Source: Akebia trifoliata
Taxonomy: Eukaryota > Streptophyta > Magnoliopsida > Ranunculales > Lardizabalaceae
Assembly (NCBI GenBank): GCA_017979445.1
Contig: CM030711.1
Location: 45,679,560 to 45,743,559 of the forward strand
Length of the DNA: 64,000 bases
Reading direction: 5' to 3'
A program made the translations under genes and the position numbers. Each line of letters opens with the position of its first letter. Positions within the stretch are counted from its first letter, which is position 1. Of this stretch, positions 45,193 through 58,950 are shown piece by piece. The notes under the pieces were generated by a model, which was not told the origin of the DNA, did no database searches, and was given only the letters and a program-made list of their open reading frames with translations.

Positions 45193-48100
45193 TCAGCTAA
45201 GGCGATAGCTTCTCCCTCTGAAAGCCACACCACTGGTCGTCCTATCAGGCTGGACAGGTCGTCCAGTTGCCTGATATCCAATCCCCCACCTCATGACAAG
45301 TTTATGCCTATTAAGTACAAGTTAAGGGTATAGCATAACACACAAAAATATGATAATATATAAACTGAAATCAATGGCATACAAATGCGATCTCAGATAG
45401 CAAGCAAATGGTTTTTATGTTAAACATAGGAACTCTCTATAGGAACCCTAGCAAACAGCACAAGGAGTAGGCCCCCCAATCAAGTGTAGAATTGAGAAAG
45501 AATGTATTCAGATAAGCTAATATGTAAATTAAAATTATATAGAAAAATATATAAATAATAGGTGAAAACAAAATATTAGAACAAATTCGGAACGATTTGA
45601 AAAAAGCGTTGGCACGTGAGCAGCACAAGAGGACGACTTGTCACATAGATTGGAATATGGACAACGTAGATTGGAGACAGTAGAGTATCACTACCCAGAC
45701 AAAAGCTGGGAGCTTAAGAACAATGCCCATCAGGCACCATAGTAGTGCATGAAGTAAAAATGCAGACAGTAGCGTCCCACGGGTGCCGAGCATGCAACCA
45801 ATGAAATGACCCATAAATTCCAACAGAATGAACCACAAGAGTTCAAAGGGGAAAGGCAAACATTCTAGATTCTTCTCCTATATATGGTCCACAAATGCCA
45901 TAGCTGTCACATGGCAGCATAGATACAGGGTGTGGGAAAAACCGACTGGATGATTGTAGGTATCCAATTTATTGCCTTCTTTCGATCATTAAGAATACTA
46001 GGGAGAATGCACATGTTACGTATGTAATAGCATTACTTACTATTTTCATTCAAGATTAATAAAGGGGATTTTGGATAAGAGTATTAGAAAAAAGAAAAAT
46101 ATAAAAATGGCAAATCCGTAGTTAGAGATCATAGTTGCCAGATTTTTTTTTATAGATAGTGGAAAATCAAATTTGTAAGACGAACGGAAAATTTCATACA
46201 GTTTTATAATTATATAAAAAAATTTAATATTAGCGTTCATTGTAAACAAACATAATGAGAGTTTTTTTATTTTTATATCTCTACAATCTTCATCTCCAAC
46301 CACCTGAAGCTTGGAAGTTATGGATTTTGAAAATTCCAAACAAAAAAATAAAACATTTTTTAATAAATGTAGTGGATATGGTTAGTTATAAAAAATAACT
46401 TGGGAATGTTGTAATTCAAGACTTCTTGTGGGATGGTTATAAAGGTGCCCTGCATATATAACAGAACTCCCTAAATAATGATATTAGCAAGAATTAATAA
46501 TATAGGGGGTATTTTTTTAATAAATATAGCCACAAAGGCTACATTTTCATTAGATACAGTAGGGATGGGAAATATTTCAGATAAAGAATCATTGTTGGAT
46601 GGTAGCTCAATATTATTGTGCAGAAGATCCCCAGTACAGCCCCATCATGCAAATGGCTATGCCATTTGTATGGGCCATAACCGTAAGATGGGGGTATTGA
46701 ACAGTGCTGATTACAGCTTGAATCTTAAATGATACTCCCATAGAAATTTAGTGGCCATGCAAGAAATTTACCTTACCTAAGTAGCAAAAACTTCTGACAG
46801 AAATTAAATGTCTAATCACCTGAAGGAAAGATATGATAATGGTGGTGTCAGATTTCAACAAAAAGAAAACAAAAATGGAAGGATACAACCAGTTTGGAGT
46901 CTTCAATATATTCTTTCCACCGGCAAGTGGATGCAACACTGTCAAGAAATAATACAAATGTCCAGCGACGATGCCCAGCAGGTCTAGCATGAGGGGTGCA
47001 CCAAAAATAACATCCAAAGCAAGCATTGCCCATGGGAGATAAAATGCCTGAAAGCAATTAAATATGAATACAAATAAGAGAGATTCCAAATTAATATCTG
47101 AGCAGTAAAATATATATTTATAAAAAGATGAACAGAAGTCCACATACCTTGAGTGCCACAAGGCCGTATATGTTGATTTGGGCATCTGGAAATTCTCTAC
47201 TCCAGACATAGAGAAGCATGAACACCAAAGAGATCCCTAAGAAGTATGTCCGGAAAAAGGGGATGGCGGACAATACCTACAGCATCAAAAAGAGAGAATA
47301 AGACAGGACACAAAATGATTAAAAATAGATAAATTTGTGTACTCAAATGATCATGCAATCATTAGAACACATCTGTTCTTTAGAATGACTACCAAAATGG
47401 AAAAGACCACCTAGTATCTCACACACCAGTAACGACAAGGCTCCAAATATCATCATCCACAAGAAATCTGCTGTACGCCTTTCGAATGGTCCTTTCTCTA
47501 GCTGGACCCCATACCTTGCTCTGCAACGTGGAAACACCATGTTATCAAACAGTAGATTTCCTCAACGTGGAAAACTACAGAGAATTGCTTTGTAAAGTCA
47601 CAATCATCTAACTGCTTCACATAGGCAGTTTGATAGAAATTTTTTGCTTACATCATTAAGAGACGAATCCCAAAATTGATAGAAAATTTGCCAAGGAAGA
47701 AAAAGTTTGTAACCAGTCTCCATACCTAGAAATAAATAGAAAAGAAACATTTAGACATAAAGACACCAGAAAGTGAAAAGCAAAGGGACCTCAGATAAAT
47801 AAGAGCCATGAAGCTATGAGGAACCATGATCCCAGATTCTCAGATACAGACACCAGAAAGGCAAAAGGGGATATAATTCCTGATTCGTGGAATCCAAGAA
47901 CAGATACTGATAGAAGCATCTCATTGAATATGTTGATAACATGCTTTAGCATAAATTTTTAAAGCTAGTATCAGCGTTTAGTATTTAAACATCATGCCAC
48001 ATATAAAAACTTCCAATCATGCACAATGTTCTATGATAGTTCAAAACAACATTATACTATTTATATATGTTTGCTGCAAAACAAGCACGGGAACAGTTAG

Positions 48101-51100
48101 GAGTCCAGAAAATAATAGTGGTACAACAGGAAATGAGAATAATAGTCACCAGCACTGGCACAATACCCCCAACCAGTATCAGTATCTTATGGGTATATAT
48201 GAGCACTTACCGTTGATGAAGATTAATGCCCATGGCAACAAATGTCCAAAAGGGGTCTACAAACATAATTATTTATCATAAAATATGATAAGAAAGTATT
48301 ATACACACAACACAAATACATATACTTGTGTGTGTGCGTGTTCACGCATACTGTTCCTTTTATGAATAAGAGTAATTCTTAGGGCATGATTTCTCCAGAG
48401 AACATTTGACATATTAAGATAACCAAATGTTTTTTGACTTCATCCAGTCAATTGAAAAGGAATGATAAGACATTTAGTCATCTGGAGGAGGTACAAACTA
48501 CAAAGTTCTCTGAAAAATCATTTCAATAATTTTATATACAACCAAAAATTGGAATAGATAGGAAAGACACGTGAAAAGAACATAGAATTACCTATACTTC
48601 CCAACAAAGATTCTTTCCACTGACTTTCAACTTAAACTTCCATGATTTTCAATACAATAATACATATCAAAAGACATGTGAAATCCTCAAAGCATCAAAC
48701 CAACCAGCTCGTGACAAAATAGACATGACATTAAGCGAACTGAATTGGCCAGTATTTTTAAAACAGCGTTTGAGGTTTATGCCTCAAGGATACCCTCCAA
48801 GCAGAGCTTTCAAACTGCAGTATACCATGATAAAATTTAAAAGCTCGCACAGTTTCTCCATTAAAATTTTGAGAACACATCAAAGATAAACCCTGGTGTG
48901 CATATGTTGGTCGTGGCACATTATAGTTGCATATAAAGTTGAATTTTATTTTCTATCACCGCCTAACCCACCCGCAAACAAACACACACCCCACTCTTAG
49001 TTAAATAATAATCTGGTACTATAGATTAAATAACATGTCAGTATTTTTTTTTACTCAGTTCATCCTACTATTTATCTGTTTATCTTTATTGTTCATTTTA
49101 AAAGTTGATTATAAGGCTTATGCCCTGCCTCACACTTTAAGCAATCAAAACACGTACAAACGTTTACATGGACAAGGACCTTATCATATGGTCAATATAA
49201 AGTCGTTCTATAATATAGATGGTCTATAAAAAAAAATTATAGATAAAAGGAAACAAATACAAGCGGCAGATAGATGGTCTAAATTTACATGCCCAATCAT
49301 CCACACATGACAATAAAAGCCCATATTAAAGTGAAAAGTTGTAGATTGTAGCTCTAGATATTTCAACATATAATTGAAAACCAGCAGAAGATGGAAAAGC
49401 ATACCTGAAAACGTTGAAATACCAGGTCATAATCCAATGCAGTATGAGCAGGATCATGTAGATGCAAGTGATATGCTGCAGTGGCCAGCAAACACAGGGT
49501 ACCATAAGCCTTGCTTATGGGTGGAAGTGAATTATAAAATCTGAAACAATGTGAAACAAGAAGAAGATTGGGATGGAAATTAGAATAGCCGCGACAGAGG
49601 TTAATTGTTCAAGAAAATACAGATATATAAAGCTTTCAATGACAATAAAAATGGATTGAAACAATTGCCTTACGAAGAAAAAAATGCCACTGTTGGTGAA
49701 AAGGCTTCATTTTAGGTCGAATAATGTCACTATCTCTAGTTTCCCTATTGAGAAAAGCTTTGTTTTGTGTGGAACATCTAATTTAGACCGTTAATAGGAA
49801 ATACTACTCCATAGATCACTTTAAAATAGTAGTTATTCTGGGAAATGTAAGTAGATGAAATGCGTAAAACTGTAAATAATGTAGAGCCATCATTCAAGCG
49901 CATTTTAAACCTTGGAGATAATACTTGCAAAGTGTAACCATATCCCAGTATAGTAGGATAAAAACTTGTAGTTCATAAAATCTGCAAGTGTTCAAACCAA
50001 AAAGGGGCCAACATTGTCATTGTCCACTAACCTAAACGGTAAGTCACATAGAGGGAGATAGCGAGAGAAAGTTTTTAAAAATAAAGTATTTCTTCATACA
50101 TCAAGAAATTAAGATAGCATGTCCAGAATAAATTCTAGTATAGATAGCATGTCCAAAAAAAAAAAAAAAAGTATAAAGTTTTTCCCGTTATGTTTTACAC
50201 AATAAAAACTATTTTTTTAAAAAAACTTGTTTACTACCTTATAAAGGTACAATTTAATAGCATGGCACCGATTGGTTGTCTATGACTTGTATCCCTAAAT
50301 TTTAATTTGTTCCATCATTACTTTTATCTGCATTTAGTCAAAAGTGGTATGTTTGCTTGACCAAACACCCATGATGACTGTACAGTAGGATTCCAAGACC
50401 CTTACAAAACAACTCCCATATCCATCTCATGAAAAGAAATTACAATGAAGAATTCCCATCCTCATAAGATAAGCTCAAAAAAATGTCAGTCCACTAACTC
50501 AGAAATTTCTCATTAACAGAATAAAATTATTGTAACCTTATACGATGAGTATCTAAGAAAGAAACAGTTAGTACCCTCACTAAAATGTCCAACCCGTAAA
50601 AGACTAAGATTACACACAAAGCGCATAGGATGAAAACCTTTAAATACAAAGAGAAAAGGAAAGGGATGGTGTGGTGAGGTACTACAAAGAGTTTTATAGG
50701 GAAAGGAGAACCTAAGACCTCGCCCAAATAATTTGGAGTTTAATACTTTGTTGCTGGAAGGAAAAACTTGGTTGGAGAGGCCGGTTGAAGAAGAAGAGGT
50801 GAGATCTATTGTGTTTTCTATGAGTAGAGAGATAAGGCCCCCAGTCCGGATGGCTTCACCATGGCTTTCTTTAAACATTGTTGGGACATTGTGTCGAAGG
50901 ATCTTATGGAAGTGATTAAGGAGTTGCAGGAGAAGAATTGCTTGGACTATGGTTTGAACAATACCTTCGTGGTGTTGATCCCTAAAAGAGTGGGGGTTGA
51001 CAATGTTGGGGACTTTAGACCCATTAGTTTGGTTGGTTTAGTGTACAAAATCATTTCTAAAGTGTTAGCCTCAAGATTGAAAGAAATTTTGAAAAGTCTT

Positions 51101-54100
51101 ATAGATGTGGAACAAGGAACTTTTGTTAGGGAGAGACAAATCCTAGATGGTGTTAATTGCTAATGAGTGTCTAGATTCGATAATTAAGAACAAGAAGCCT
51201 ATGATCATGTGTGTTGGGATTTTTTGGAGTACATGAGGGGGAGGATGGGTTTTGGAAGAAAATGGATTGGTTGGATTATGAAGTTTATAACCTCGATTTC
51301 TTATTCCATTTTAGTCAACAATACTCCGACAGGTTTCTTTAGGGGTTCGAGGGGCTTGAGACAGGGTGATCCTTTATTTCCTTTCCTTTTTCTGATTGTG
51401 GCTGAGGCCTTGGGGAGATTGTTCAAAAGAGTCGTGGGAGTTGGAAAGCTTTCAGGATTTAGAGTAAATAATGAGAGTCTATTGATCTCCCACCTTCAAT
51501 TTGCTGACGACATTTTAGTGTTCTTGGACTACTCATGAGAATAGGTTAGGATCTTGTGAGTGTTATTAAGTAGCTTTGAGGCTATATCCAGTCTTCATGT
51601 TAACTTACAAAAAAGTAAGATTTTTGGGGTTAGGGATGACATCGATCTCCTTATTTTCACTACTATTTTGGGGTGCCCTAGTGACAATCTTCCCTCTTCC
51701 TATTTAGGTCTTCCCCTAGTAGAAGTGTATAATAGTAAAAGTATTTGGGATGGTGTTATTGACAATGGTAAAAAAGCTGAGTATGTGGAAAGCGAAGTAT
51801 CTCTCTAGGGAGGTAAGGTAACATTGATAAAAAACACGTTGTCTAGCATTCCTAGTTATTTTCTTTCCCTTTTCTCAATGCCAAAATCTGTAGAGATCAG
51901 GATAGAAAGACTCATGAAGAATTTTTTTGTGGAATGATAAGCATGGAGGTACCATTTGATTAAGTGGAAGTTGATTTGCACCCCCAAAGAGGAATGGCGA
52001 TTGGGGGATTAGAGGACTAAGGTTAATTAATAGAGCCCTTTTAAGCAAGTGGTTATGAAGGTTTGAAGAAGAAAAGGATAGCTTGTGGAGGAAGGTGATT
52101 TGTGATAAGTACTGGGAAAAGAGGCTCGGGTGGTATAACGGGGAAGCCAAAGAGACTTCCAGTTGCAGTGTGTGGAAGGGGATTGTCAAGGTAACTAGCG
52201 ATTTTGAGAGAGAGGTCAGTTTTAGAGTAGGCTTAGAGGATAGAGTGAGGTTTTGGGAAGATAGGTGGTGTGGGATTTCGACGTTATCAACTCAATACCC
52301 ATCTTTGTACGTTTGTTTTTTATATAGAAACTGCTCAATAAAGCATTGTTCAATCCATAACGAGAACACTTTTTCCTGGGACTTGGGGTTTAAGAGGAAT
52401 TTCAATGATTGGGAGATAACCGAGGTAACATCTCTTCTAAATCTCTTAAATGAAGTACGACCAAGATGGGTGGGAATGGGTCAAGACTAAGGACAGGAGA
52501 TTCACTGCGTGTTCTTTCTACAAAGCCTTGAGTCCTAGTTCGAAGACTATTTTTCCTATTTCTCTTATCTGGTCATCTCTTGTTCCCTCTAAGGTATCTT
52601 TCTTCGTTTGACATGCTTCCCTAGGGAGGATTCTTACTTTGGACAATCTGACATCTCATGGATGGATCACTCGAAATTTTTGTCCCCTTTGTATGAAAGA
52701 TGGCGAATCTATGGACCACACTCTTCTTCATTGTTCTTTTTCTAGTACTATTTGGAAATCGTTTCTTTCTTTATTTCATATGTTTTGGGTTTTCCCCAAC
52801 AATTTTCCCTTGATACTTGAAGGGTGGGCTTACAACATCTTTTCTTATAGAAAAAGACATCTTAGGGCTATTCTTCCAGCGGCCATTGCTTGGGGTCTTT
52901 GGAAAGAAAGAAACAACAGGGTGTTCTAGTGCAAGGAGAGCAAATCACATACGGTGTACATGGAGATTTTAAGACTACTATTTTTCTGGGCTAAGTTAAG
53001 CAAGGATTTCGCTGGGATCTCTTTCGAAGACTTCATTTTTAGATGGAATAGCTTGTGTAACTAGTAGTATTTTCTTTTGTTTTTGTTATTTTGCTTTTCT
53101 GCTTAGGGGCCTCCTCGACCTCCATTGTTTCGTGTATCTCCTTTAAGTATTCATAAAATCTTATACTAACCAAAAAAAAAAAAAAACACAATACCTCTAA
53201 CATTTGAGGATTCTTTTTTTCCCTTTCTAGATAAATAATTATTAATAAAGGCATAAAAACCACTTTCATAGCCTTGTGGTAAAGGCCAAGGATTTAAGGT
53301 TGATTATAGTAGTGGGAATTTTTCTAAAAATTCAATCCAAAGCTCTTGCCATGAGATTGATGAAGGTGATCAGTTCCATCCACTCTTCACTAGGGGATTT
53401 TGTAAAAGATGCGTAAGTGTGAAAGAGAAGATGAGGTCAGAAGAAGACATATAGAACAAGCATAATCTGCAGACAGGTCATAATATCATAGGTCGAAATA
53501 TCATTTATGATACTCTTGATAAATAAAAAAAATTGCTTGTGGTAAAAAATGAGGGAAATGTCAAGATAGAATCTTCTATTCCAGGTCCACATTTGATGTA
53601 GGACAGCAATGTCTTAATTTGAAGAATATGGAACAAGAATTAGAATGGAACATTGATCTAGGGTTTTAATGGGTTTCAGCAAAGGGTTTTAGGGTGCTGA
53701 TTTTAGGGTTTTAATTTGTAATCCGAAGCCTTCAGGAACTGGGTTCAATTGAAAAAATAGGGTGCAAAGAATCATTTACATTTTCTTGAGGCTAGTTAGG
53801 GAAGTGACTCAAAGGCAACAAAAGCACTAAAGCTCATTGAGGGAATTAAAATACTGCGGTGCAGCCGTAGAGCTTCCTCTATAAGATTGCAACATCAGGT
53901 CTGCTGTTCTTCTTTTTTCCTTTGATCCATAAAATAAAATTTATTGATTTATAAACAGAGGGAAAAAAAAACGAATAGACCTCCCAATACATAGAAAGTG
54001 CTATGATGCCACCACGAGGAAGAAACTACTCCCAAACTAGACAATTCTGTATGAAAACAAAATCGTCAAAGCGATATAGTGCTCTCTTCACTTTTTTTTT

Positions 54101-54732
54101 CCTTCTTTTTTGATTCTTTAACAAAGTCATTCAATCACCATCAGATTGAATGACTTTCACACGCATCAAATTTAAACAATACAAACAGATATTACGGAGA
54201 GGAAACAAAATTCTATTAAAATACATATTGAAGATCGGTTCCACGATACAATCGAAAGTTTTGAGAAATTCTACATAAAGTTATCAAAACCAATTGTTAT
54301 TGAAAGGGTAGTCAAAGATAAAGTAATATCCACCCTATACTATTCATGATCGCATATACTGTGAAAATCACACCCTAAGCAGCCTTACATGACTTCTATA
54401 TCAAACTCAAATTCTTCCTACTGTGGACAGATTAGGCTACAGTCCACAAATTTGAGGCATCCCTTACATACAAGTTAAAATGAGGAAAATCTATAACAGG
54501 TTAAATACATAATTAGATAGTTCAAAAAAAATCAAATCAAATCAAATTAGAATATAACAAGAACAGGATCCAGATTCCTGAAGCTATGAAACCATTTCAA
54601 ATGAAATAAAAACAACCTAACTAATATTATTCTTGTAATTTTTAAAGAATAATATTAACATTTACAGAGTTTAATAACTTAAACATCAAAAACTCAATTG
54701 AGAGAAGAAGATTACTCTCCAGGAGAAGACAT
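45193..54732 (-). CDS. DER1: Derlin-1, ER-associated degradation channel protein, seven exons
   Basis: Exons on the minus strand: 54716-54732, 49405-49540, 47652-47725, 47427-47520, 47148-47276, 46890-47047, 45193-45307; phases agree throughout and give 240 residues, normal for Derlin-1. It begins [20 protein letters not shown], has the rhomboid-pseudoprotease WR motif ([10 protein letters not shown], residues 52-61), [20 protein letters not shown], then membrane segments with [18 protein letters not shown] and [17 protein letters not shown], and ends [13 protein letters not shown]. Derlins form the retrotranslocation path for misfolded ER proteins with HRD1 and p97/CDC48 (family knowledge). 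The first coding exon is only 17 nt. Intron 1 (49541-54715) contains an L1 LINE on the opposite strand. At the exon 6/7 junction the protein reads NWHKLV where relatives have MWVHKLV. The gene looks intact. Confidence 0.93.
50580..53185 (+). mobile_element. 5'-truncated L1-type LINE with poly(A), inside Derlin intron 1
   Basis: ORF2 remnants in order: [16 protein letters not shown] and [11 protein letters not shown] (about 50750-50890), reverse transcriptase blocks [58 protein letters not shown] (catalytic ADD near 51505), then YLGLPL, and the zinc-binding tail [20 protein letters not shown] (about 52680-52740). It ends CTTATACTAACC plus A14 (53172-53185). The endonuclease half is missing and there are at least three frameshifts or stops, so it is inactive. 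It is inserted antisense to Derlin. The exact 5' junction and target duplication could not be fixed. Confidence 0.85.
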
Positions 54733-55369
54733 TTCAGTCCCAAAAGCCGATTCAAAGAAAACCCCACACTTCAACTCTCTCTCTCTCTCTATTTCTTCAA
54801 GAAGAAGGAAAGGGTCTGGACTCTATCTCTCTAAACTTGCAGCAAGAAACCCAAAATATAAAAGAAAAATAACCAGTTTTAAAGGGTCCAGAAGCATCTG
54901 TTTCGCACGAGTTATGACTTTACATTTGCTTAAAAATAATTATTTTTATTTTTAAATAATTTCTAAGCTGTTTGAGAATTAATATTGACCACAAATCACA
55001 ATACCACAGCTATGAACTCATTCTCCACCGTACGATGTGGGTATAATGATGCATAAATTCCTATAATTTTCAGTGTTTATTTCAAGAAAAATTATATTGC
55101 TACATTAACTTTTACTTGCAACACACCAATATCATTTGGATTTGTGTGTTATAAGTAAAAGCTGGCACGCCATCCTTCTCTGTACTTTCACATCAACGAG
55201 TGGGATTCGTTTCTTCCATTGTTTTATTATTTTAAAAAGAGTCATGCTGGAGTGACTGCCAACTTCATTTCTCTTTCAACTTCAGCCGAAAACCTGATAA
55301 TCCAACAAACAGCTTAGGTTCTTGATGGAATCTTACATAAATTATTGAGTTGTGGTAAACATACGCAGC

Positions 55370-55377
55370 TGACGTGG
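55370..55377 (+). promoter_or_regulatory. UPRE-like motif TGACGTGG upstream of Derlin
   Basis: TGACGTGG is the unfolded-protein-response core bound by XBP1/bZIP60-type factors, and Derlin genes are commonly UPR-induced. It lies 638 bp before the Derlin ATG (minus-strand gene). A single 8-mer can occur by chance. Confidence 0.3.
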
Positions 55378-56495
55378 CAAAGACACAAATCAATAGATCT
55401 TTTTCTTCTAGATACATAGTAAAAAAGATAGGAATCTTGATAATTAAAAAAAAAAATTTAGACTCTTGAATCAACGATTCTGCAAAGGGAACATACAAAA
55501 AAATGGAGTCCAATTATCATGACTCAAAAGATCTATGGTTCTATACCCTAGCCATCTCAACCGCATATAGACCACCATGCGTTGGACACTAGGTTCAACA
55601 CTGAGTTGACTTAACAGTGCATAAAGAAACGTTAATTTTCTAATTTATATTTTTAAGAAATAAATTTATGGTTATCTGTGCATTGCCTGGTCAACTCAAT
55701 GTTGGACCCAACGTCCAAAGTAGGCAATGTAGCACAACTCTTTATCATCAGTCTAATTTATTATTGAAGAGAAATGTTTTTCTTAGTAAAACTAAATATC
55801 TTTCAAATAGTTTTTACCATATAGGAAAATGTCAAAAAAGAGAACTGATTTTTAATTAGGACAAGGTTATGCTAAGAAAATAGCCTTAGGAATTTATCTT
55901 CTAGATAAATAAATAAAAAATCATTTTTCAGAAGTTGGATTGGGGAATATTTTCATGCTAAGATATACAAGAAAAAAAATGATTTTTCAAAAGAAAAAAA
56001 ATAATGATTTTTCACAAAAATGAGCAATCACACACCAATGAATCATATTTTCCAGGAAAAATCATTTCATATCGATTTTTCAACACAACTACACTACTTA
56101 TAAGAATTTTCTTTTATCGAAGTTAGTAAGTTACAATGAATGGTGTCTCCTTAGTGGAGCTAAGACCGTACGCTTAAGTAAACAAATAACATAATAAGGG
56201 TAAAGGCAATTAAAACTCTCAATCGATTCGATCAATTTGAGTACTTTCCTGGTAAATGAGAAGGACAATAGTATTGTTCTCAAACCCTCAAATTCTATTT
56301 GCTTCAATCCACTTAACATATAGTGTTTTGTATATGACTGTAATTTTCATTCGACAATACTATTTATTGTACTAAATTGATTAAATTAAGATTAAGTTTT
56401 TAATCCTATGAAAATTTTGTTAACATCAAAGTTTTTTTTTTATTTTTTTTCGGGGGTTAATATCCCTTAAAACAAAGAGAAATGAAAATGTCAAA

Positions 56496-56497
56496 AT

Positions 56498-56538
<41 letters not shown>
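56496..56538. repeat. (TA)n microsatellite
   Basis: About twenty TA units with one phase break, next to a family C MITE. Confidence 0.9.
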
Positions 56539-56540
<2 letters not shown>

Positions 56541-56549
56541 TAAATATAA

Positions 56550-56720
56550 AATAAGAGTCGTGTTAGAGTGACCTCAAGATTGGACCTCATATCGTACATC
56601 GTGAAAGTGGACAGGAACCATATGTGTTTTTCCACTCACATCTCGAGGAAGGCATCTATGGTTCCCATACACTTTCACATCAGGGTGTGCGATGAGAGCT
56701 CCACTCTTGAGGTCACTTCA
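56550..56720. mobile_element. MITE, family C copy 3
   Basis: Starts AAGAGTCGTGTTAGAGTGAC with CTCAAGATTGGACCTCAT and ends CTTGAGGTCACTTCAACTTT, inverted. The core is GGAACCATATGTGTTTTTCC / AAGGCATCTATGGTTCCC. Confidence 0.7.
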
Positions 56721-56877
56721 ACTTTGTTCATAAAATAAATAGCTACCTTTAAAACATGGTGGTTGTGTTACCAAATTGGTTCCTACTCAACCGAATCACC
56801 AAGCATTACAATGAACTAGTTTGTACTACAGCTCATATAATTGATTTGCGAACCCATCTATTATTGTGACTTGCCAA

Positions 56878-57095
56878 GCTGAACGCAGTGGTCAAGGCAT
56901 TACTCCAAAAATGGAGAGGTCTTGAGTTCAAACCCCCTCATTGTCCATCCACATGGATTTATCCCTACTTACCTGGTATGTGTGGTTTGTGGGATATTTG
57001 CGTGTCCCTAGGGATTTAGGCTAATATGGTATCTCACCCTTGTTAGTTGGGTTTACGGGTTCAGAAACCCATCCACAAAAAAAAAAAAAAAAAAC
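56878..57095 (+). mobile_element. tRNA-derived SINE with A18 tail
   Basis: Box A-like GCAGTGGTCAAGGC, box B GGTCTTGAGTTCAAACCCCC about 30 bp later, a body with TACCTGGTATGTGTGG, and an A tail at 57077-57095. No clear target duplication. Confidence 0.65.
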
Positions 57096-57249
57096 CCTTG
57101 TCATGTATGGACACTCCAATTTGAACGGCCCCCAATCGAAAAAAGGTCCATGATGGATTTTTATCCCAAAAAATCGTCAACGGGCTTCAAGGCCCAAGTC
57201 TTCATACTCAAATCTTTTATTCAAAATATGGGTCCTAAGACCTCTAAAG

Positions 57250-58935
57250 GTCTCATGGACTCACAATAAGGTTTTTTTTTTTTTTTTTTTTAAACCTACT
57301 TACCATTTTTTCAACCACTTATCAGTCTAACTCAAAATCTAAAATCGTATCTCTAATCCATTTCTAGGCCCACTTGGGACCCACCAATCTCTACACACCT
57401 TAAACCCTCATTGTAGCCCAATCTTAAATCAAACCCAAGCCTAAGCCTTAACCCTAGACCTAAGCAATTCCGATGAAATTTCTAACCTAATTCACAACCG
57501 AAACTTAAGCCCAACATGCAAAAATCCACTCTAAAATCAAACTCCTACTCAAATAATCAATCAACACCAAAAACCCATGATCATCAATATGGACACTTGT
57601 CACCACCACAACCCACTTCCCAATATTATTTTACCCAATCTCATCATCACCTTCAAAAGCTAACCAGCCCATACCACATGTCATCACCCAACATCATTAA
57701 ATCTCCATTACAAGTCATCCTTACACCATTTCTCCTTAAACAACTCACTTAACCCACTCACTCCATACCATTGGACACAAATCACCACCAAACTCACCCT
57801 CCTAAAATCAAAATACATACCTTCCTTACATAATTATTCTTTTAACCTAACACCAACACCCCTCAACACTAACCAACATTCAACTTAGGAATGTGTTGCC
57901 TACCCAATCCAATTGGATTTTATCCATGGATTTGGGTCAAAAGCAACCCATCCATCTTCATTTACCAAATTACCCATCCCAACATCAAAATGCAAAACAC
58001 CTCATGCCTAAACCTCATGTCATTTTCCCTGAACTTCCTATTTTTGGTATTTCTAACCCTAAAATCAATCTTCAAAACTTATAAAAATCCCACCCCCCAC
58101 AAAATTTCTTAAGTTCTCAAGCCCCCTTAAAAGCCTAAAAACTTTATTTAACTATCTCTCTCTCTCTCTCCTCCCTCCTCTTAAAAAGAACTCATACAAT
58201 TTTACTAAGGACCTAAGAGGAAGAAGAAGAAGAAGAAGAAAGAAAACAAGAAATACAAGAAAACAAGGTCTCAAAAGCTGGTCAGATTAGGCTTTTATTT
58301 AAAAGGCATTACACCCATCTTCATCTCCATCTCCTATCTTCCACCCCCACTTTTTAAATTTTGATTTAAAAACCCCCTAAGATGTAATATTCACCATCCC
58401 CTATTCTCGGTAAATCGAACTTTTGTTCAGTCGAAAGTGTAAGGATTGAAGCCTTTTAAAATAAAAAAAAACAAATATTTATTTAATCCCGACTCACAAC
58501 TTGCACACACCACCAAAAACTAGTTTTAAGGCTAAGATAATTAAGCCTTTCTTTCATAAGACTGGGCTCATAACCATTAAAGTCTAAAGTCTTCAAAATT
58601 ATTTGACTTTAAGGTAAAGTTACGATTGAGATTCCCTCTCTCAATGGGGTGATTCTCGTGACTTAGATAAAAAATAATGTCTTCTTTTACTTAGGGGGTA
58701 CAAATCGTATTTTTCAACTTTCTTTTTTCCAAAATGGCCATGTATTTTAAGGTTACCATCTTTTGGTAGAAAGATAGGAGTGCCTAACATTTTCCTCGAT
58801 CTCTAACCGAACCCTTACCTAAATCGTAGGTAAATTAATATCCTAATCCATACGAGAGTCACAACATTATTTCACTATTTCAAAACTACTTTCTAGGTGA
58901 CCATTTACACCTTTTTTTAAAAAAAAAAGAATGGT
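57250..58935 (+). repeat. G-poor, C-rich strand-asymmetric region; possible LTR remnant
   Basis: From about 57290 to 58160 the plus strand is very poor in G and rich in C and A (runs such as CACCACAACCCACTTCCC), followed by a CT run and GAAGAAGAAGAAG, then ATGGTGACGACTCCAAATCC at 58931-58950, which resembles the LTR/primer-site junction of some Ty3/gypsy (Tat/Ogre-like) elements. Two open frames here (57516-57752, 57891-58112) reflect this composition. No gag-pol sequence follows. Confidence 0.35.
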
Positions 58936-58950
58936 GACGACTCCAAATCC

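Larger units (their letters stand above)
54733..56549. other. Derlin upstream region, no gene
   Basis: Begins with the CT-rich 5' leader of Derlin (54775-54792). It then holds a decayed family F MITE (55095-55172), a lone family C end (GAGTCATGCTGGAGTGAC, 55241-55258), a UPRE-like site (55370-55377), a hairpin of GTTGGACACTAGGTTCAACA / TGTTGGACCCAACGTCC (55579-55710), and AT-rich DNA. Confidence 0.5.

Noticed and set aside
45641..45859. Hydrophobic minus-strand frame considered as a Derlin transmembrane exon
   Set aside because: It lies in intron 6, has no similarity to Derlin, and the seven-exon model is complete and in phase without it.
57516..58112. Pro/Ser/His-rich open frames
   Set aside because: They arise from the G-poor, C/A-rich composition in more than one frame at once, so not protein-coding.
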